Below are positions 37,886-46,516 of a stretch of 64,000 nt of DNA, piece by piece. Numbering within the stretch: the stretch's first letter is position 1; each line of letters starts with the position of its first letter. Position numbers and translations under genes: made by a program. The notes under the pieces are model-generated. The model made no database searches, was not told the origin of the DNA, and worked only from the letters and a program-made list of their open reading frames with translations. The DNA comes from Ferruginibacter sp. (lineage in GTDB: Bacteria > Bacteroidota > Bacteroidia > Chitinophagales > Chitinophagaceae): contig JANXSK010000041.1 in assembly GCA_025352695.1 (NCBI GenBank), forward strand, positions 1 through 64,000, given 5' to 3'.

Positions 37886-38683
37886 ATGAAAATTGCATTT
37901 ACAATCGATTTTGAAGACTGGTATCAGGGCATTGATCTGCCCTTTTCAAATTGGCAAAATTTGGAAAAGAGGTTACACATAGGGCATTATAAACTATTGG
38001 AATTATTTCAAAAAGCCAATGTAAAAGCAACTTATTTTTTATTGGGAAAAACTATTGAGGATCATCCCAAAATGATTAGCGAAATAATAAATGAAGGGCA
38101 TGAAATTGCCTGTCACACTTACTCTCATCCTTTCATTTATAAATTAACACCAACAGAGTTTAGGAAAGAATTGCAAAAATCTAAACAATTAATACAATCT
38201 TTTGGCATTAACTATTCCGGATTTAGAGCACCTTATTTTTCAATAGATTCAAGAAGCCTTTGGGCTATGGATATACTAAAGGATGAAGGTTTTACTTTTG
38301 ATTCCAGTATTTTTCCGGGAGATGCCAAACGCACAGGAATTCCTGGTTTTAATCCTAGAATTCAGCAACTTGGAAACGGACTTATAGAATTTCCGATTAG
38401 TACAGTAAAGGTTTTTAATTTTGATTTTGGTATGGGCGGCGGTTATTTCAGATTGCTACCTTATACTTTTTTTAAAGAAAGCCTGGAAAAAATTTTAAAG
38501 GAGCGACACACTATATTTTATATTCATCCATGGGAGTTTGATATTAAACAGCCCAAGGTACCGGGTATAAATCGACGAATAAGGTTTACACACTACGTGA
38601 ATCTTTATTCTACTGAAAAAAAGATTAAGCAATTGCTAAGTGATTTTGAGTGTACAACAGTATCAGATATTTTAAACAATTAA
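37886..38683 (+). CDS. Polysaccharide deacetylase (NodB/CE4 fold)
   Basis: This 265-aa enzyme should remove N-acetyl groups from an amino sugar in the glycan. The N-terminal IAFTIDFEDWYQG holds the DFED motif (catalytic and metal-binding Asp), EIACHTYSHPFIYKLT near residue 88 gives the HxxxH zinc site, and FRAPYFSID near residue 117 is the RAPxF motif. No signal peptide is visible, so it may act on the cytoplasmic lipid-linked unit. ATG 37886, preceded by AAGGGA, is preferred over the frame's far upstream start at 37793, which overlaps the GT4 gene. It resembles the deacetylases of exosortase-linked polysaccharide loci. Confidence 0.9.
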   Translation: MKIAFTIDFEDWYQGIDLPFSNWQNLEKRLHIGHYKLLELFQKANVKATYFLLGKTIEDHPKMISEIINEGHEIACHTYSHPFIYKLTPTEFRKELQKSKQLIQSFGINYSGFRAPYFSIDSRSLWAMDILKDEGFTFDSSIFPGDAKRTGIPGFNPRIQQLGNGLIEFPISTVKVFNFDFGMGGGYFRLLPYTFFKESLEKILKERHTIFYIHPWEFDIKQPKVPGINRRIRFTHYVNLYSTEKKIKQLLSDFECTTVSDILNN

Positions 38684-38698
38684 TAATAATTAATTATA

Positions 38699-39376
38699 AT
38701 GAATAATAATAAAACATACTCGGTTTCTGAAACAAAAGATGTTGAAACATTTTTTCACGGTTATGCTGCAGACTTTGACAGTATTTATGGCCATACCAAA
38801 AAAAGAAGTGTATGGGATAAATTTTTAGATAAATATTTTCGTAGGTCTATGAGGTTACGATACGACCTAGTAATGAAATTTACTGCCGATAAAAAAATTC
38901 AAACAATACTAGATGTAGGCTGCGGTGGCGGGGTATATTGCGAAGCTTTGCTGAGTGCCGGTAAAACAGTTACGGGGTTGGATATTGCAGATGGCATGCT
39001 TAAGCTTGCCAAGCAAAAAACTAAAAAATTTATTGAACAAGGCAAGGTAAAATATATACATAGCGGGTACCTTGAGTACGATTTTAAAGAGAAATTTGAT
39101 ACAGCAGCTTTAGTAGGTTTTTTTGATTATATAAAAGAGCCGCTTGATGTTTTTATAAAATTAGAGAAAGAAACTTCAAAAGAGTTATTAATGAGTTTTC
39201 CAAAATCGGGAGGCTTTTTAGGCTGGCAAAGAAAGGTTAGATATAAGATGAGAAATTGCCCGTTATATTACTATTCCAAAAGCGATTTAGAATTATTATT
39301 TGCGAAAGTTGGTTGGCAAAACAAAGTGGAAATTATTAATATTGACAGGGATTTTTTTGTTAGAGTAGTATTCTAA
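38699..39376 (+). CDS. SAM-dependent methyltransferase
   Basis: The 225-aa protein has motif I TILDVGCGGGVYCEALLSAG at about residues 70-89, TVTGLDIADGMLKLAK as the acidic loop, and a later FLGWQRKVRYKMRNCPLYYY segment that is basic and aromatic. It lies 15 nt after the deacetylase gene and is the last gene of the polysaccharide locus on this side. The substrate could be a sugar of the glycan; a lipid or small-molecule substrate is not excluded. Confidence 0.8.
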   Translation: MNNNKTYSVSETKDVETFFHGYAADFDSIYGHTKKRSVWDKFLDKYFRRSMRLRYDLVMKFTADKKIQTILDVGCGGGVYCEALLSAGKTVTGLDIADGMLKLAKQKTKKFIEQGKVKYIHSGYLEYDFKEKFDTAALVGFFDYIKEPLDVFIKLEKETSKELLMSFPKSGGFLGWQRKVRYKMRNCPLYYYSKSDLELLFAKVGWQNKVEIINIDRDFFVRVVF

Positions 39377-39461
39377 ATAAAAAAATTACAAATTATAGTC
39401 CATCCTTTTTAATGCATGATTTATTTTTTAAATTAATTCAAAATAAAATACTGTTAATCTT

Positions 39462-39482
39462 TTGTTCAATATCTTTAAACAA
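39462..39482. promoter_or_regulatory. Possible operator before the MerR/B12 regulator gene
   Basis: TTGTTCAA (39462-39469) and TTAAACAA (39475-39482) form an inverted repeat that matches at 7 of 8 positions with a 5-nt centre. It lies 48 nt upstream of the preferred regulator start. The arm consensus TTGTTTAA recurs in the next intergenic region. MerR-type proteins bind such dyads, so autoregulation is plausible; AT-richness makes chance a real alternative. Confidence 0.4.
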
Positions 39483-39529
39483 TAATCAATAGAATTTTGT
39501 TATTGATAAAAATTGAAATTAAGAAAAAC

Positions 39530-40408
39530 ATGAATTCATTCACAATTAAAGATCTCGAAAATTTATCTGGCATTAAGGCGCATACCATACGTATTTGGGA
39601 GCAACGTTATAACTTTTTAAAACCTAGCCGGTCCGATACCAACATCCGTTCTTACAGTAATGATGAATTAAAAAAAGTGCTAAATATCGCTTTACTAAAT
39701 AAATATGGGTATAAGATATCTCACATTGATAAAATGAGCGAAGTAGCGATAAAAGAAAAAATACTATCTTTAACACAGGCAGAGGCCCAGCAGGAAAGAA
39801 TAATAAATGATTTGATTCAATGCATGGTAGATTTAAACATTGAGAGGCTTGAAGATATCTTAGATGATCATATAAGATTACGTGGCATTGAAAGAACGAT
39901 CATTCAAATTATTTTTCCTTACATGGAAAAAATAGGAATTTTGTGGCTTACTAGTCATATAAATCCTGCACAGGAGCACCTTGTATCTAATATCATTCGC
40001 CAAAAATTAATAGTTGGTATCGAAGGAATTGTTACTTCATTAAAAGTAAATAAGACCGTACTGCTATTTTTACCAGAAGGTGAATACCATGAACTAGGAA
40101 TGCTTTTTATGTATTATTTATTAAAAAGCAGGGGTGTTTCAACTATCTATTTAGGTGCTAATATCCCTTTGAAGGATGTTGAATATGTAGTAAATTTAAA
40201 AAAACCAGATTATCTATATTCCCATCTTACTTCGGTGGGACACAGTTTTAATTTTGATAAGTTTATAACTAATATTATAAAAAGATTCAATGGTACGCCC
40301 ATTATCATATCTGGATTATTAACTAATAGTTACGAAAAGAAGATTCCTTCACATGTAACTTTAAAAAAGTCTTTTCCAGAAGTAATGAAATTTGTTTCCG
40401 AATTATGA
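39530..40408 (+). CDS. CarH/LitR-like MerR regulator with B12-binding domain
   Basis: The 292-aa protein joins an N-terminal MerR DNA-binding domain (SFTIKDLENLSGIKAHTIRI, WEQRYNFLKPSR) to a helical bundle and a cobalamin-binding domain. Known CarH photoreceptors need W-x9-EH in the bundle; here W139 and E149-H150 fit exactly. The B12 site E/D-x-H-x2-G is present as E185-Y-H187-E-L-G190, followed 40 residues later by S231-H-L, and SG at 261-262 replaces the usual GG. By spacing, the residue after W139 is Leu, where Thermus CarH has the His that ligates cobalt after light exposure. It sits just before an ECF sigma gene and the crt genes, so it should repress them in the dark. ATG 39530 is preferred over an 11-residue extension. 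Confidence 0.88.
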   Translation: MNSFTIKDLENLSGIKAHTIRIWEQRYNFLKPSRSDTNIRSYSNDELKKVLNIALLNKYGYKISHIDKMSEVAIKEKILSLTQAEAQQERIINDLIQCMVDLNIERLEDILDDHIRLRGIERTIIQIIFPYMEKIGILWLTSHINPAQEHLVSNIIRQKLIVGIEGIVTSLKVNKTVLLFLPEGEYHELGMLFMYYLLKSRGVSTIYLGANIPLKDVEYVVNLKKPDYLYSHLTSVGHSFNFDKFITNIIKRFNGTPIIISGLLTNSYEKKIPSHVTLKKSFPEVMKFVSEL

Positions 40409-40435
40409 TTTTGATGTAATTCTTTTAAAATTATT

Positions 40436-40523
40436 TTGTTTAATATTTAATATAGAAAAACTAAACATTTATTTGTTTGTTTCAAACATAATTGTTTAAC
40501 TTTATATTCTAATAATTAAACAC
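40436..40523. promoter_or_regulatory. Cluster of TTGTTTAA-like boxes before the sigma factor gene
   Basis: The 122-nt spacer between the regulator and sigma genes holds TTGTTTAA at 40436-40443 and 40492-40499, CTAAACAT at 40461-40468, a GTTTCAAAC palindrome at 40479-40487 and TTAAACAC at 40516-40523. The first two are exact copies of the box whose variant forms the dyad upstream of the regulator. Such clustering fits oligomeric CarH-type binding over a promoter, but the assignment is inference. Confidence 0.4.
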
Positions 40524-40530
40524 TTTTAAA

Positions 40531-41031
40531 ATGGCTACAGTCGATTTTGATCAAATGCTAATAAGCAACACAGAATTTTTAAAACCCTTTGCTATTACCT
40601 TAACAAGAGATAATGAGATTGCAAAAGATCTTTTGCAGGAAACAATGTTTAGGGCATTGGCTAACAAAGAAAAGTATAATACAGGTACAAATATTAAAGC
40701 ATGGTTATATACGATTATGCGAAATATTTTTATTAATAATTATAGACGCAAAGCAAAACAAAATACCATTTTTGATAATACGCCCAATGAGTTTTTATTA
40801 AACTACAATCAGATTACTACTACTAACGAAGCAGAAGGCGCCCTTAAAATGAAGGATATTCAAGTGGCTATTCATCAGTTGCCATCTATTTTTAGCAATC
40901 CTTTTATGTTATATTTTGAAGGATATAAATACTATGAAATTGCAGATATGTTAAACGAACCTTTGGGAACCATAAAAAGTAGGATACATTTTGCCCGTAA
41001 ATTGCTTAAAGAACAACTCTCCAGATATTGA
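40531..41031 (+). CDS. ECF-type RNA polymerase sigma factor
   Basis: The 166-aa protein has region 2 (FAITLTRDNEIAKDLLQETM at about residues 21-40, then TNIKAWLYTIMRNIFINNYR) and region 4 (YYEIADMLNEPLGTIKSRIH near residue 131), and lacks regions 1 and 3, as in extracytoplasmic-function sigma factors. No anti-sigma gene is next to it, so its activity may be set by transcription, with the MerR/B12 regulator as the obvious candidate. It lies 61 nt before crtI and probably drives some of the carotenoid genes. Confidence 0.93.
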   Translation: MATVDFDQMLISNTEFLKPFAITLTRDNEIAKDLLQETMFRALANKEKYNTGTNIKAWLYTIMRNIFINNYRRKAKQNTIFDNTPNEFLLNYNQITTTNEAEGALKMKDIQVAIHQLPSIFSNPFMLYFEGYKYYEIADMLNEPLGTIKSRIHFARKLLKEQLSRY

Positions 41032-41092
41032 TAGGTTTTATTTTCTTGTACCTTACTATTGTTTTAAGTGCAAATAATTATACCATATAAAA

Positions 41093-42586
41093 TTGAAAAA
41101 AGTAGTTGTAATAGGAAGTGGGTTTGCTGGTTTATCAGCAGCATGTTTTTTACGCAAAACAGGCTTCAACGTAACTGTATTGGAAAAACAATTAACCCCC
41201 GGCGGAAGAGCTAGGCAATTGCATGCGGAAGGATTTACTTTTGATATGGGGCCAAGTTGGTATTGGATGCCCGATGTTTTTGAACGTTTTTTTAATTGCT
41301 TTGGAAAAAAAGTAAGTGATTATTATAACCTCGACAGACTAAACCCTTCCTACAGAGTTTATTGGCCACAAGATGTAATGGATATCTCCGCCAACTACAA
41401 TACCCTTAAAAACTTGTTTGAAAATATAGAAACCGGCAGTAGTATTATGCTGGATAAGTTTATCAATGAAGCCCAATACAAGTATGAAGTGGGCATTAAT
41501 AAATTGGTACATAAGCCAGGTCAGTCAATTGCCGAGTTTGCAGATATTGATCTTATAAAAGGTATATTAAAACTGGATGTGTTTACTTCTATAAAAAAAC
41601 ACATTGGTAAACATTTTAAAAATAAGCAGCTGCAACAATTATTAGAATTTCCTGTTTTATTTTTGGGAGCACTGCCAGAAGATACACCAGCACTGTACAG
41701 CCTGATGAATTATGCGGATATAAAATCCGGCACCTGGTATCCAAAAGGAGGTATGTATAAAATTGTTGAAGGCATGTACAAACTGGCAATCGAATTAGGT
41801 GTAGAGTTTAATTTTAATTTCAACGTAGTTAAAATGGATGTTGAAGCAAGTTTTATAAATAAAGTGTATGCAGAAACAATCAATAGTAACAATGAAAATA
41901 AAACGGTTGTATTTGAGGCTGATGTAATTATTGGCGGTGCAGATTATCATTTTATAGAAAGTAAATTATTGCCGCTTAAGTATAGAAGTTATAGTGATGC
42001 ATATTGGAACAAAAGAGTAATGGCACCAAGCTGTTTAATTTATTATGTAGGGTTAAATAAAAAACTAACCAATGTATTGCATCATACATTATTTTTTGAT
42101 GTAAGTTTTGATGTGCATGGCAAAGAAATTTATACCACACCACAATGGCCGACAAAACCATTGTTTTATGTAAGTGTTACTTCTGTAAGTGATGACAGTG
42201 TAGCTCCGCCCGGATGTGAAAATTTATTTTTTCTTATTCCCGTAGCCGCAGGTTTGCAAGGCGATACCGAAGATTTACGGGATAAATATTTTGAAGATAT
42301 TGTAAATCGTTACGAAAAGCGAATTGGACAAACTATAAAAGAGGCTATCATATATAAAAAATCTTATTCGGTTAGTAATTTTATCGAAGATTATAATGCA
42401 TTTAAAGGAAATGCTTATGGTTTAGCGAACACTTTGATGCAAACTGCTGTTTTAAAACCAGCATGTCGTAGTAAAAAGATTAAGAACTTGTTTTATACTG
42501 GTCAATTAACAGTTCCTGGTCCCGGTGTACCGCCAAGTTTAATTAGCGGAGAAGTTGTGGCTAAAGAAATTGGAAAATATTTTTAG
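41093..42586 (+). CDS. crtI: Phytoene desaturase
   Basis: This FAD enzyme introduces the double bonds that turn phytoene into lycopene. The 497-aa protein starts with the dinucleotide-binding motif VVVIGSGFAGLSAACFL and then TVLEKQLTPGGRARQL, and FDMGPSWYWMPDVF is a family block near residue 51. The C-terminal LFYTGQLTVPGPGVPPSLIS is the bacterial carotenoid desaturase signature. The start is TTG 41093, forced by an upstream stop and by the need to include the FAD loop. The next gene, crtB, is 140 nt downstream. The CrtI-like protein at 44223 is the second desaturase. Confidence 0.94.
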   Translation: MKKVVVIGSGFAGLSAACFLRKTGFNVTVLEKQLTPGGRARQLHAEGFTFDMGPSWYWMPDVFERFFNCFGKKVSDYYNLDRLNPSYRVYWPQDVMDISANYNTLKNLFENIETGSSIMLDKFINEAQYKYEVGINKLVHKPGQSIAEFADIDLIKGILKLDVFTSIKKHIGKHFKNKQLQQLLEFPVLFLGALPEDTPALYSLMNYADIKSGTWYPKGGMYKIVEGMYKLAIELGVEFNFNFNVVKMDVEASFINKVYAETINSNNENKTVVFEADVIIGGADYHFIESKLLPLKYRSYSDAYWNKRVMAPSCLIYYVGLNKKLTNVLHHTLFFDVSFDVHGKEIYTTPQWPTKPLFYVSVTSVSDDSVAPPGCENLFFLIPVAAGLQGDTEDLRDKYFEDIVNRYEKRIGQTIKEAIIYKKSYSVSNFIEDYNAFKGNAYGLANTLMQTAVLKPACRSKKIKNLFYTGQLTVPGPGVPPSLISGEVVAKEIGKYF

Positions 42587-42726
42587 TTTAATTGACAAAT
42601 TCTCATTTTTTAATAAAAAAAATTAAATTAATTTAATATAAAATTAATTGAGTGATTGGTAATGACTGAGATTACAACTCTGTTGAATTTAATACATATA
42701 ATCACACATTAAATAAGCAAAGAGGT

Positions 42727-43563
42727 ATGATGAACCTTTTTCATGAACTAAGCCAACAGTGCAGTAAAGCAACAACCGAGATGTATAGTACATCTTTTAG
42801 CAGCGCTATAAAATTATTACATCCGAGTTTGCGTACACCCATCTTTAATATCTATGGATTTGTCCGTTTTGCTGATGAAATAGTTGATACTTTTCATCAG
42901 CATAATAAAGAAGGACTGCTGATAGAATTTAAAAAAGATGCCTATGCAGCAATTGAAAGAGGGATTAGTCTAAATCCGATTTTAAATAGTTTTCAATTAA
43001 CAGTAAATAAATACGGAATATCACACAGCCTGGTAGATGCATTTTTCAAGAGTATGGAAATGGATCTTAGCAAAGCATCTTATGATTATGATGGCTATAA
43101 AGAATATATTTATGGAAGTGCCGAAGTTGTTGGGTTAATGTGCTTGTATGTTTTTTGTGAAGGAGATAAAAAAATGTATGCAAAATTAAAACCTTCTGCA
43201 CAATTGCTGGGAGCAGCCTTTCAAAAAGTAAATTTTTTAAGAGATGTAAAAGCTGATTATGAACAACTAAGCAGAACTTATTTTCCTGAAGTAGATTTTC
43301 AAAATTTTACATCTGACATGAAGTTTCAGATTGAAGCAGAAATTGCCCGGGATTTTTCGGGTGCTTACAAAGGCATTGTTGAATTGCCTATTAAAGCAAG
43401 GTTTGGAGTGTACGTTGCCTATAAATATTATTTATCCTTGTTTAAAAAAATCAAACAAACTGCGCCTGCAAATATTTTAGAACAACGAATACGTATACCG
43501 AATTATAGTAAGGTTTTTATAGTGGCAAAAGCAGGTGTAAGAAGTCAATTTAATATTTTATAA
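42727..43563 (+). CDS. crtB: Phytoene synthase
   Basis: The enzyme condenses two geranylgeranyl diphosphates to phytoene. Both Asp-rich metal-binding motifs are intact: FVRFADEIVDT near residue 46 (DxxxD) and NFLRDVKADY near residue 165 (the NxxRDxxxD type), with RTYFPEVDF downstream. It is 278 aa long, normal for bacterial CrtB. The start could be either of the two consecutive ATG codons at 42727 and 42730. idi follows after 12 nt, so the two are an operon. The geranylgeranyl diphosphate synthase gene (crtE) is not in the window. Confidence 0.95.
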   Translation: MMNLFHELSQQCSKATTEMYSTSFSSAIKLLHPSLRTPIFNIYGFVRFADEIVDTFHQHNKEGLLIEFKKDAYAAIERGISLNPILNSFQLTVNKYGISHSLVDAFFKSMEMDLSKASYDYDGYKEYIYGSAEVVGLMCLYVFCEGDKKMYAKLKPSAQLLGAAFQKVNFLRDVKADYEQLSRTYFPEVDFQNFTSDMKFQIEAEIARDFSGAYKGIVELPIKARFGVYVAYKYYLSLFKKIKQTAPANILEQRIRIPNYSKVFIVAKAGVRSQFNIL

Positions 43564-43575
43564 AGACTAGGTATC

Positions 43576-44091
43576 ATGAATGTTATTTTAGTAGATATTA
43601 ACGATGTGCCAACGGGTACAATGGAAAAAATCGAAGTTCATCAAAAAGCTCTGTTGCACAGGGCTTTCAGTGTTTTTATTTTTAATAGTAATGACGAAAT
43701 GCTGTTGCAGAAAAGAGCTTCTACCAAATATCATAGTCCTGATTTATGGACAAATGCTTGTTGTAGCCATCCAGAACCCGGACAACCGACTTTGCCTGCA
43801 GCAACAAAAAGGTTGATGGAAGAAATGGGTTTTACCACAACGCTGAAAAAGGCATTTGATTTTATTTACAAGGCATCTTTTGATAATGGATTAACGGAGC
43901 ATGAATTTGATCATGTATATGTGGGAACCTATGATGATACTATTATTTTAAACAAGGAGGAAGTAAGCGAGTATTGTTATAAAACGCTTAAACAAATAGA
44001 AAGTTCTTTGCAATCTCATCCACAAAATTATACGGAGTGGTTTAAAATTGCCTTTCCAAAACTGCAAACATATCTTGCCGCTAAAAACTAA
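43576..44091 (+). CDS. idi: Isopentenyl-diphosphate delta-isomerase, type I
   Basis: This Nudix-fold enzyme converts IPP to DMAPP and so primes isoprenoid synthesis. The 171-aa length fits type I. The active-site Cys is in DLWTNACCSHPEPG near residue 59, AATKRLMEEMGF is the Nudix-like helix, and HEFDHVYVG near residue 113 has the catalytic Glu. The gene is in tight order with crtB, which makes a role in pigment precursor supply likely. Confidence 0.95.
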   Translation: MNVILVDINDVPTGTMEKIEVHQKALLHRAFSVFIFNSNDEMLLQKRASTKYHSPDLWTNACCSHPEPGQPTLPAATKRLMEEMGFTTTLKKAFDFIYKASFDNGLTEHEFDHVYVGTYDDTIILNKEEVSEYCYKTLKQIESSLQSHPQNYTEWFKIAFPKLQTYLAAKN

Positions 44092-44222
44092 CTTTGAATT
44101 AAAACCTGCATATTATTAAGTTGATTCAAAAATTAGGTACTGCCATAAATGGGATTATAAAATACTAAATTATATTTTGTATTATAGGGCATAAATTTAG
44201 GCAATATAATTTTTATTATATT

Positions 44223-45704
44223 ATGCGTACAAAAAAGGCAATCATTATTGGAAGCGGCGTTGGGGGTATGGCAATAGCCATTCGTTTGGCTGTGCAGGGG
44301 TTTGAGGTACAAGTGTATGAAAAAAATGACCAGCCGGGTGGTAAATTATCTGCATTTAAAAAAGATGGATTTCTTTTTGATGCAGGTCCATCTTTATTTA
44401 CACAACCAAAAAATATTGAAGAATTATTTGCACTAGCTCAAGAACCAATTGAAGCATATTTTAGTTACCAGCCTGTAAATATTGCCTGTAAATATTTTTA
44501 TGAAAATGGTAAAATAGTACAAGCATATACTAATGCAAAACTGTTTGCACAGGAACTGAAGGAGCAATTAAATGAGTCGCCGGAAAAAGTAATAGCTTAC
44601 TTAAAAGAATCTGAAAAAATATACAATAATATTGGAACTGTATTTTTAAATAATTCTTTACACAAAAAAAAAACCTGGCTAAATAAAAGGATTGGACCTG
44701 CTTTAAAAACGCTTAGGTACGGTTATTTATTTAAAACATTGCACCAACATAATAGTAAACATTTTACTTCGCCTGAAGCTGTACAATTGTTTAACCGCTT
44801 TGCTACATATAATGGCAGCAATCCTTACAAGGCTCCGTCCATGTTGAGCCTAATACCGCATCTTGAACAAAATCAAGGTACTTTTTATCCATTGGGAGGA
44901 ATGATTAGTATTACCAATGCGTTGTACCAACTTGCTATAAAAAAAGGAGTTCAGTTTTATTTTAATTCGCCAGTGCAGCGCATTATTCATCAAAAAGGGT
45001 TGGTAAAAGGGGTTGTGGTATATGATAAAAGCAAATTGGCAGAAGTGGTAGTAAGTAATGCGGATGCTTATTTTACCTATAAAAATTTATTAGCGGATGA
45101 AGATGCGGCTAAAATAATATTACAGCAGGAACGTAGTAGCAGCGCTGTTATTTTTTATTGGGGTGTAACTAAATTATTTCCCCAATTACAGCTACACAAT
45201 ATTTTTTTTAGTAAGGAGTATAAATTAGAATTTGATAATATTTTCACGCTTAAAAAATTGATAGATGACCCTACAGTGTATATCAATATTACTTCTAAAA
45301 TGGAAAGTAGCCAGGCCCCCGAAGGACAAGAGAACTGGTTTGTAATGGTAAATGCACCTGCTAATATCGGGCAAAACTGGGCGCAATTAAAAATAATTGT
45401 ACGAAAAAATATTATCAGTAAATTAAGTAGAATGTTAGGTGAAAATATTGAGCCATTTATTATCACAGAGCACACGTTAGATCCTTTGCAAATACAGGAG
45501 CAAACAGCTTCTTACATGGGATCACTGTATGGTACAAGTTCAAATTCAAAACTGGCTGCATTTTTTAGACATGCAAATTTTACTGATACTATTAAAGGGT
45601 TATATTTTTGTGGCGGTAGTGTGCATCCTGGTGGTGGCATTCCGCTTTGTTTAAAAAGTGCAAAAATTGTAAGTGAACTTATAAAGCAACAGGATCTGCG
45701 GTAG
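44223..45704 (+). CDS. crtD: CrtD-like carotenoid 3,4-desaturase
   Basis: The 493-aa FAD protein is a CrtI-family desaturase, with AIIIGSGVGGMAIAIRL at the N-terminus, VYEKNDQPGGKLSAF, and FDAGPSLFTQPKNIEELF near residue 52. The C-terminal YFCGGSVHPGGGIPLCLKSA is closer to CrtD-type 1-hydroxycarotenoid 3,4-desaturases than to phytoene desaturases, and the cruF gene next to it makes that activity likely. The symbol is thus by similarity and context. The first desaturase at 41093 should make lycopene. There is 131 nt upstream and 90 nt downstream. Confidence 0.82.
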   Translation: MRTKKAIIIGSGVGGMAIAIRLAVQGFEVQVYEKNDQPGGKLSAFKKDGFLFDAGPSLFTQPKNIEELFALAQEPIEAYFSYQPVNIACKYFYENGKIVQAYTNAKLFAQELKEQLNESPEKVIAYLKESEKIYNNIGTVFLNNSLHKKKTWLNKRIGPALKTLRYGYLFKTLHQHNSKHFTSPEAVQLFNRFATYNGSNPYKAPSMLSLIPHLEQNQGTFYPLGGMISITNALYQLAIKKGVQFYFNSPVQRIIHQKGLVKGVVVYDKSKLAEVVVSNADAYFTYKNLLADEDAAKIILQQERSSSAVIFYWGVTKLFPQLQLHNIFFSKEYKLEFDNIFTLKKLIDDPTVYINITSKMESSQAPEGQENWFVMVNAPANIGQNWAQLKIIVRKNIISKLSRMLGENIEPFIITEHTLDPLQIQEQTASYMGSLYGTSSNSKLAAFFRHANFTDTIKGLYFCGGSVHPGGGIPLCLKSAKIVSELIKQQDLR

Positions 45705-45794
45705 TAAAATATATTTACTACATTTCATAACGCTGCGCCTATTTTTACTAGCTCTTTAAGCTACATAATTGTTCTAAAAAACTTTCAATAATCA

Positions 45795-46487
45795 GTGATA
45801 AAAATTTTTTTAAAATATAAAATAGCAACAGGACTGGCAGTATTGTTTCATTTGTTTGGAGTAATTGGAATATTATTTTGGAATAAGGATTTCTTTGTAC
45901 AATCAACTCCTGTGAACCTTTTACTAATGTTTGTTTTGTTGGTTTGGACGCATGATGACAGAAATAAGCACTTTGTTATATTTTCTTTAATTGCTTTTAT
46001 TATAGGATTTCTGGCAGAAGTAATTGGCGTAAATACAGGTTTATTATTTGGTAATTATGTTTATGGAAATGCACTCGGTATAAAATGGTTAGAAGTGCCT
46101 ATATTGATTGGTTTAAATTGGTTTGTAATTATTTATTGCAGTGGTATTAGTACGTTCACTTTATTAATGAAAGCTATTAATAAGGTTTCTGTACAGGCGC
46201 AACAACCTCCCATGATATTAAAAGCATTTTCGGTAATTGCAGATGGCGCCACACTAGCAGTACTTTTTGATTGGATGATGGAACCTGTAGCAGTAAAACT
46301 TGGCTTTTGGCAATGGAAAGGAGACGGATCTATTCCCTTGTATAATTACCTCTGCTGGTTTGTGGTAAGTATAGCATTACTTACATTATTCCACTTTTGC
46401 AAATTCGATAAAAGAAACAAATTTGCTGTAAATTTGTTGTTGATTCAAATGATGTTTTTTCTTTTATTAAGAACATTTTTAAAATAA
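45795..46487 (+). CDS. cruF: Carotenoid 1,2-hydratase, CruF type
   Basis: The 230-aa membrane protein has about seven hydrophobic helices and belongs to the COG2324/DUF422 carotenoid family. LAEVIGVNTGLLFGNYVYG and LFDWMMEPVAVKLGFWQWKG, with its Glu and Trp residues, are the family's best-conserved blocks. In CruF proteins water is added across the psi end to give a 1'-hydroxy group. The start is GTG 45795, because no ATG gives the first helix. It lies between a CrtD-like gene and crtZ. A cyclase role, which some relatives have, is less likely because crtY is present. Confidence 0.85.
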   Translation: MIKIFLKYKIATGLAVLFHLFGVIGILFWNKDFFVQSTPVNLLLMFVLLVWTHDDRNKHFVIFSLIAFIIGFLAEVIGVNTGLLFGNYVYGNALGIKWLEVPILIGLNWFVIIYCSGISTFTLLMKAINKVSVQAQQPPMILKAFSVIADGATLAVLFDWMMEPVAVKLGFWQWKGDGSIPLYNYLCWFVVSIALLTLFHFCKFDKRNKFAVNLLLIQMMFFLLLRTFLK

Positions 46488-46516
46488 TTTTCTCAGTTTA
46501 TTTTTATTTAATCAAG

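Noticed and set aside
39530..41031. MerR-like regulator and sigma factor as a defence or phage module
   Set aside because: The B12-binding residues and the position before crt genes explain them better as pigment regulators.
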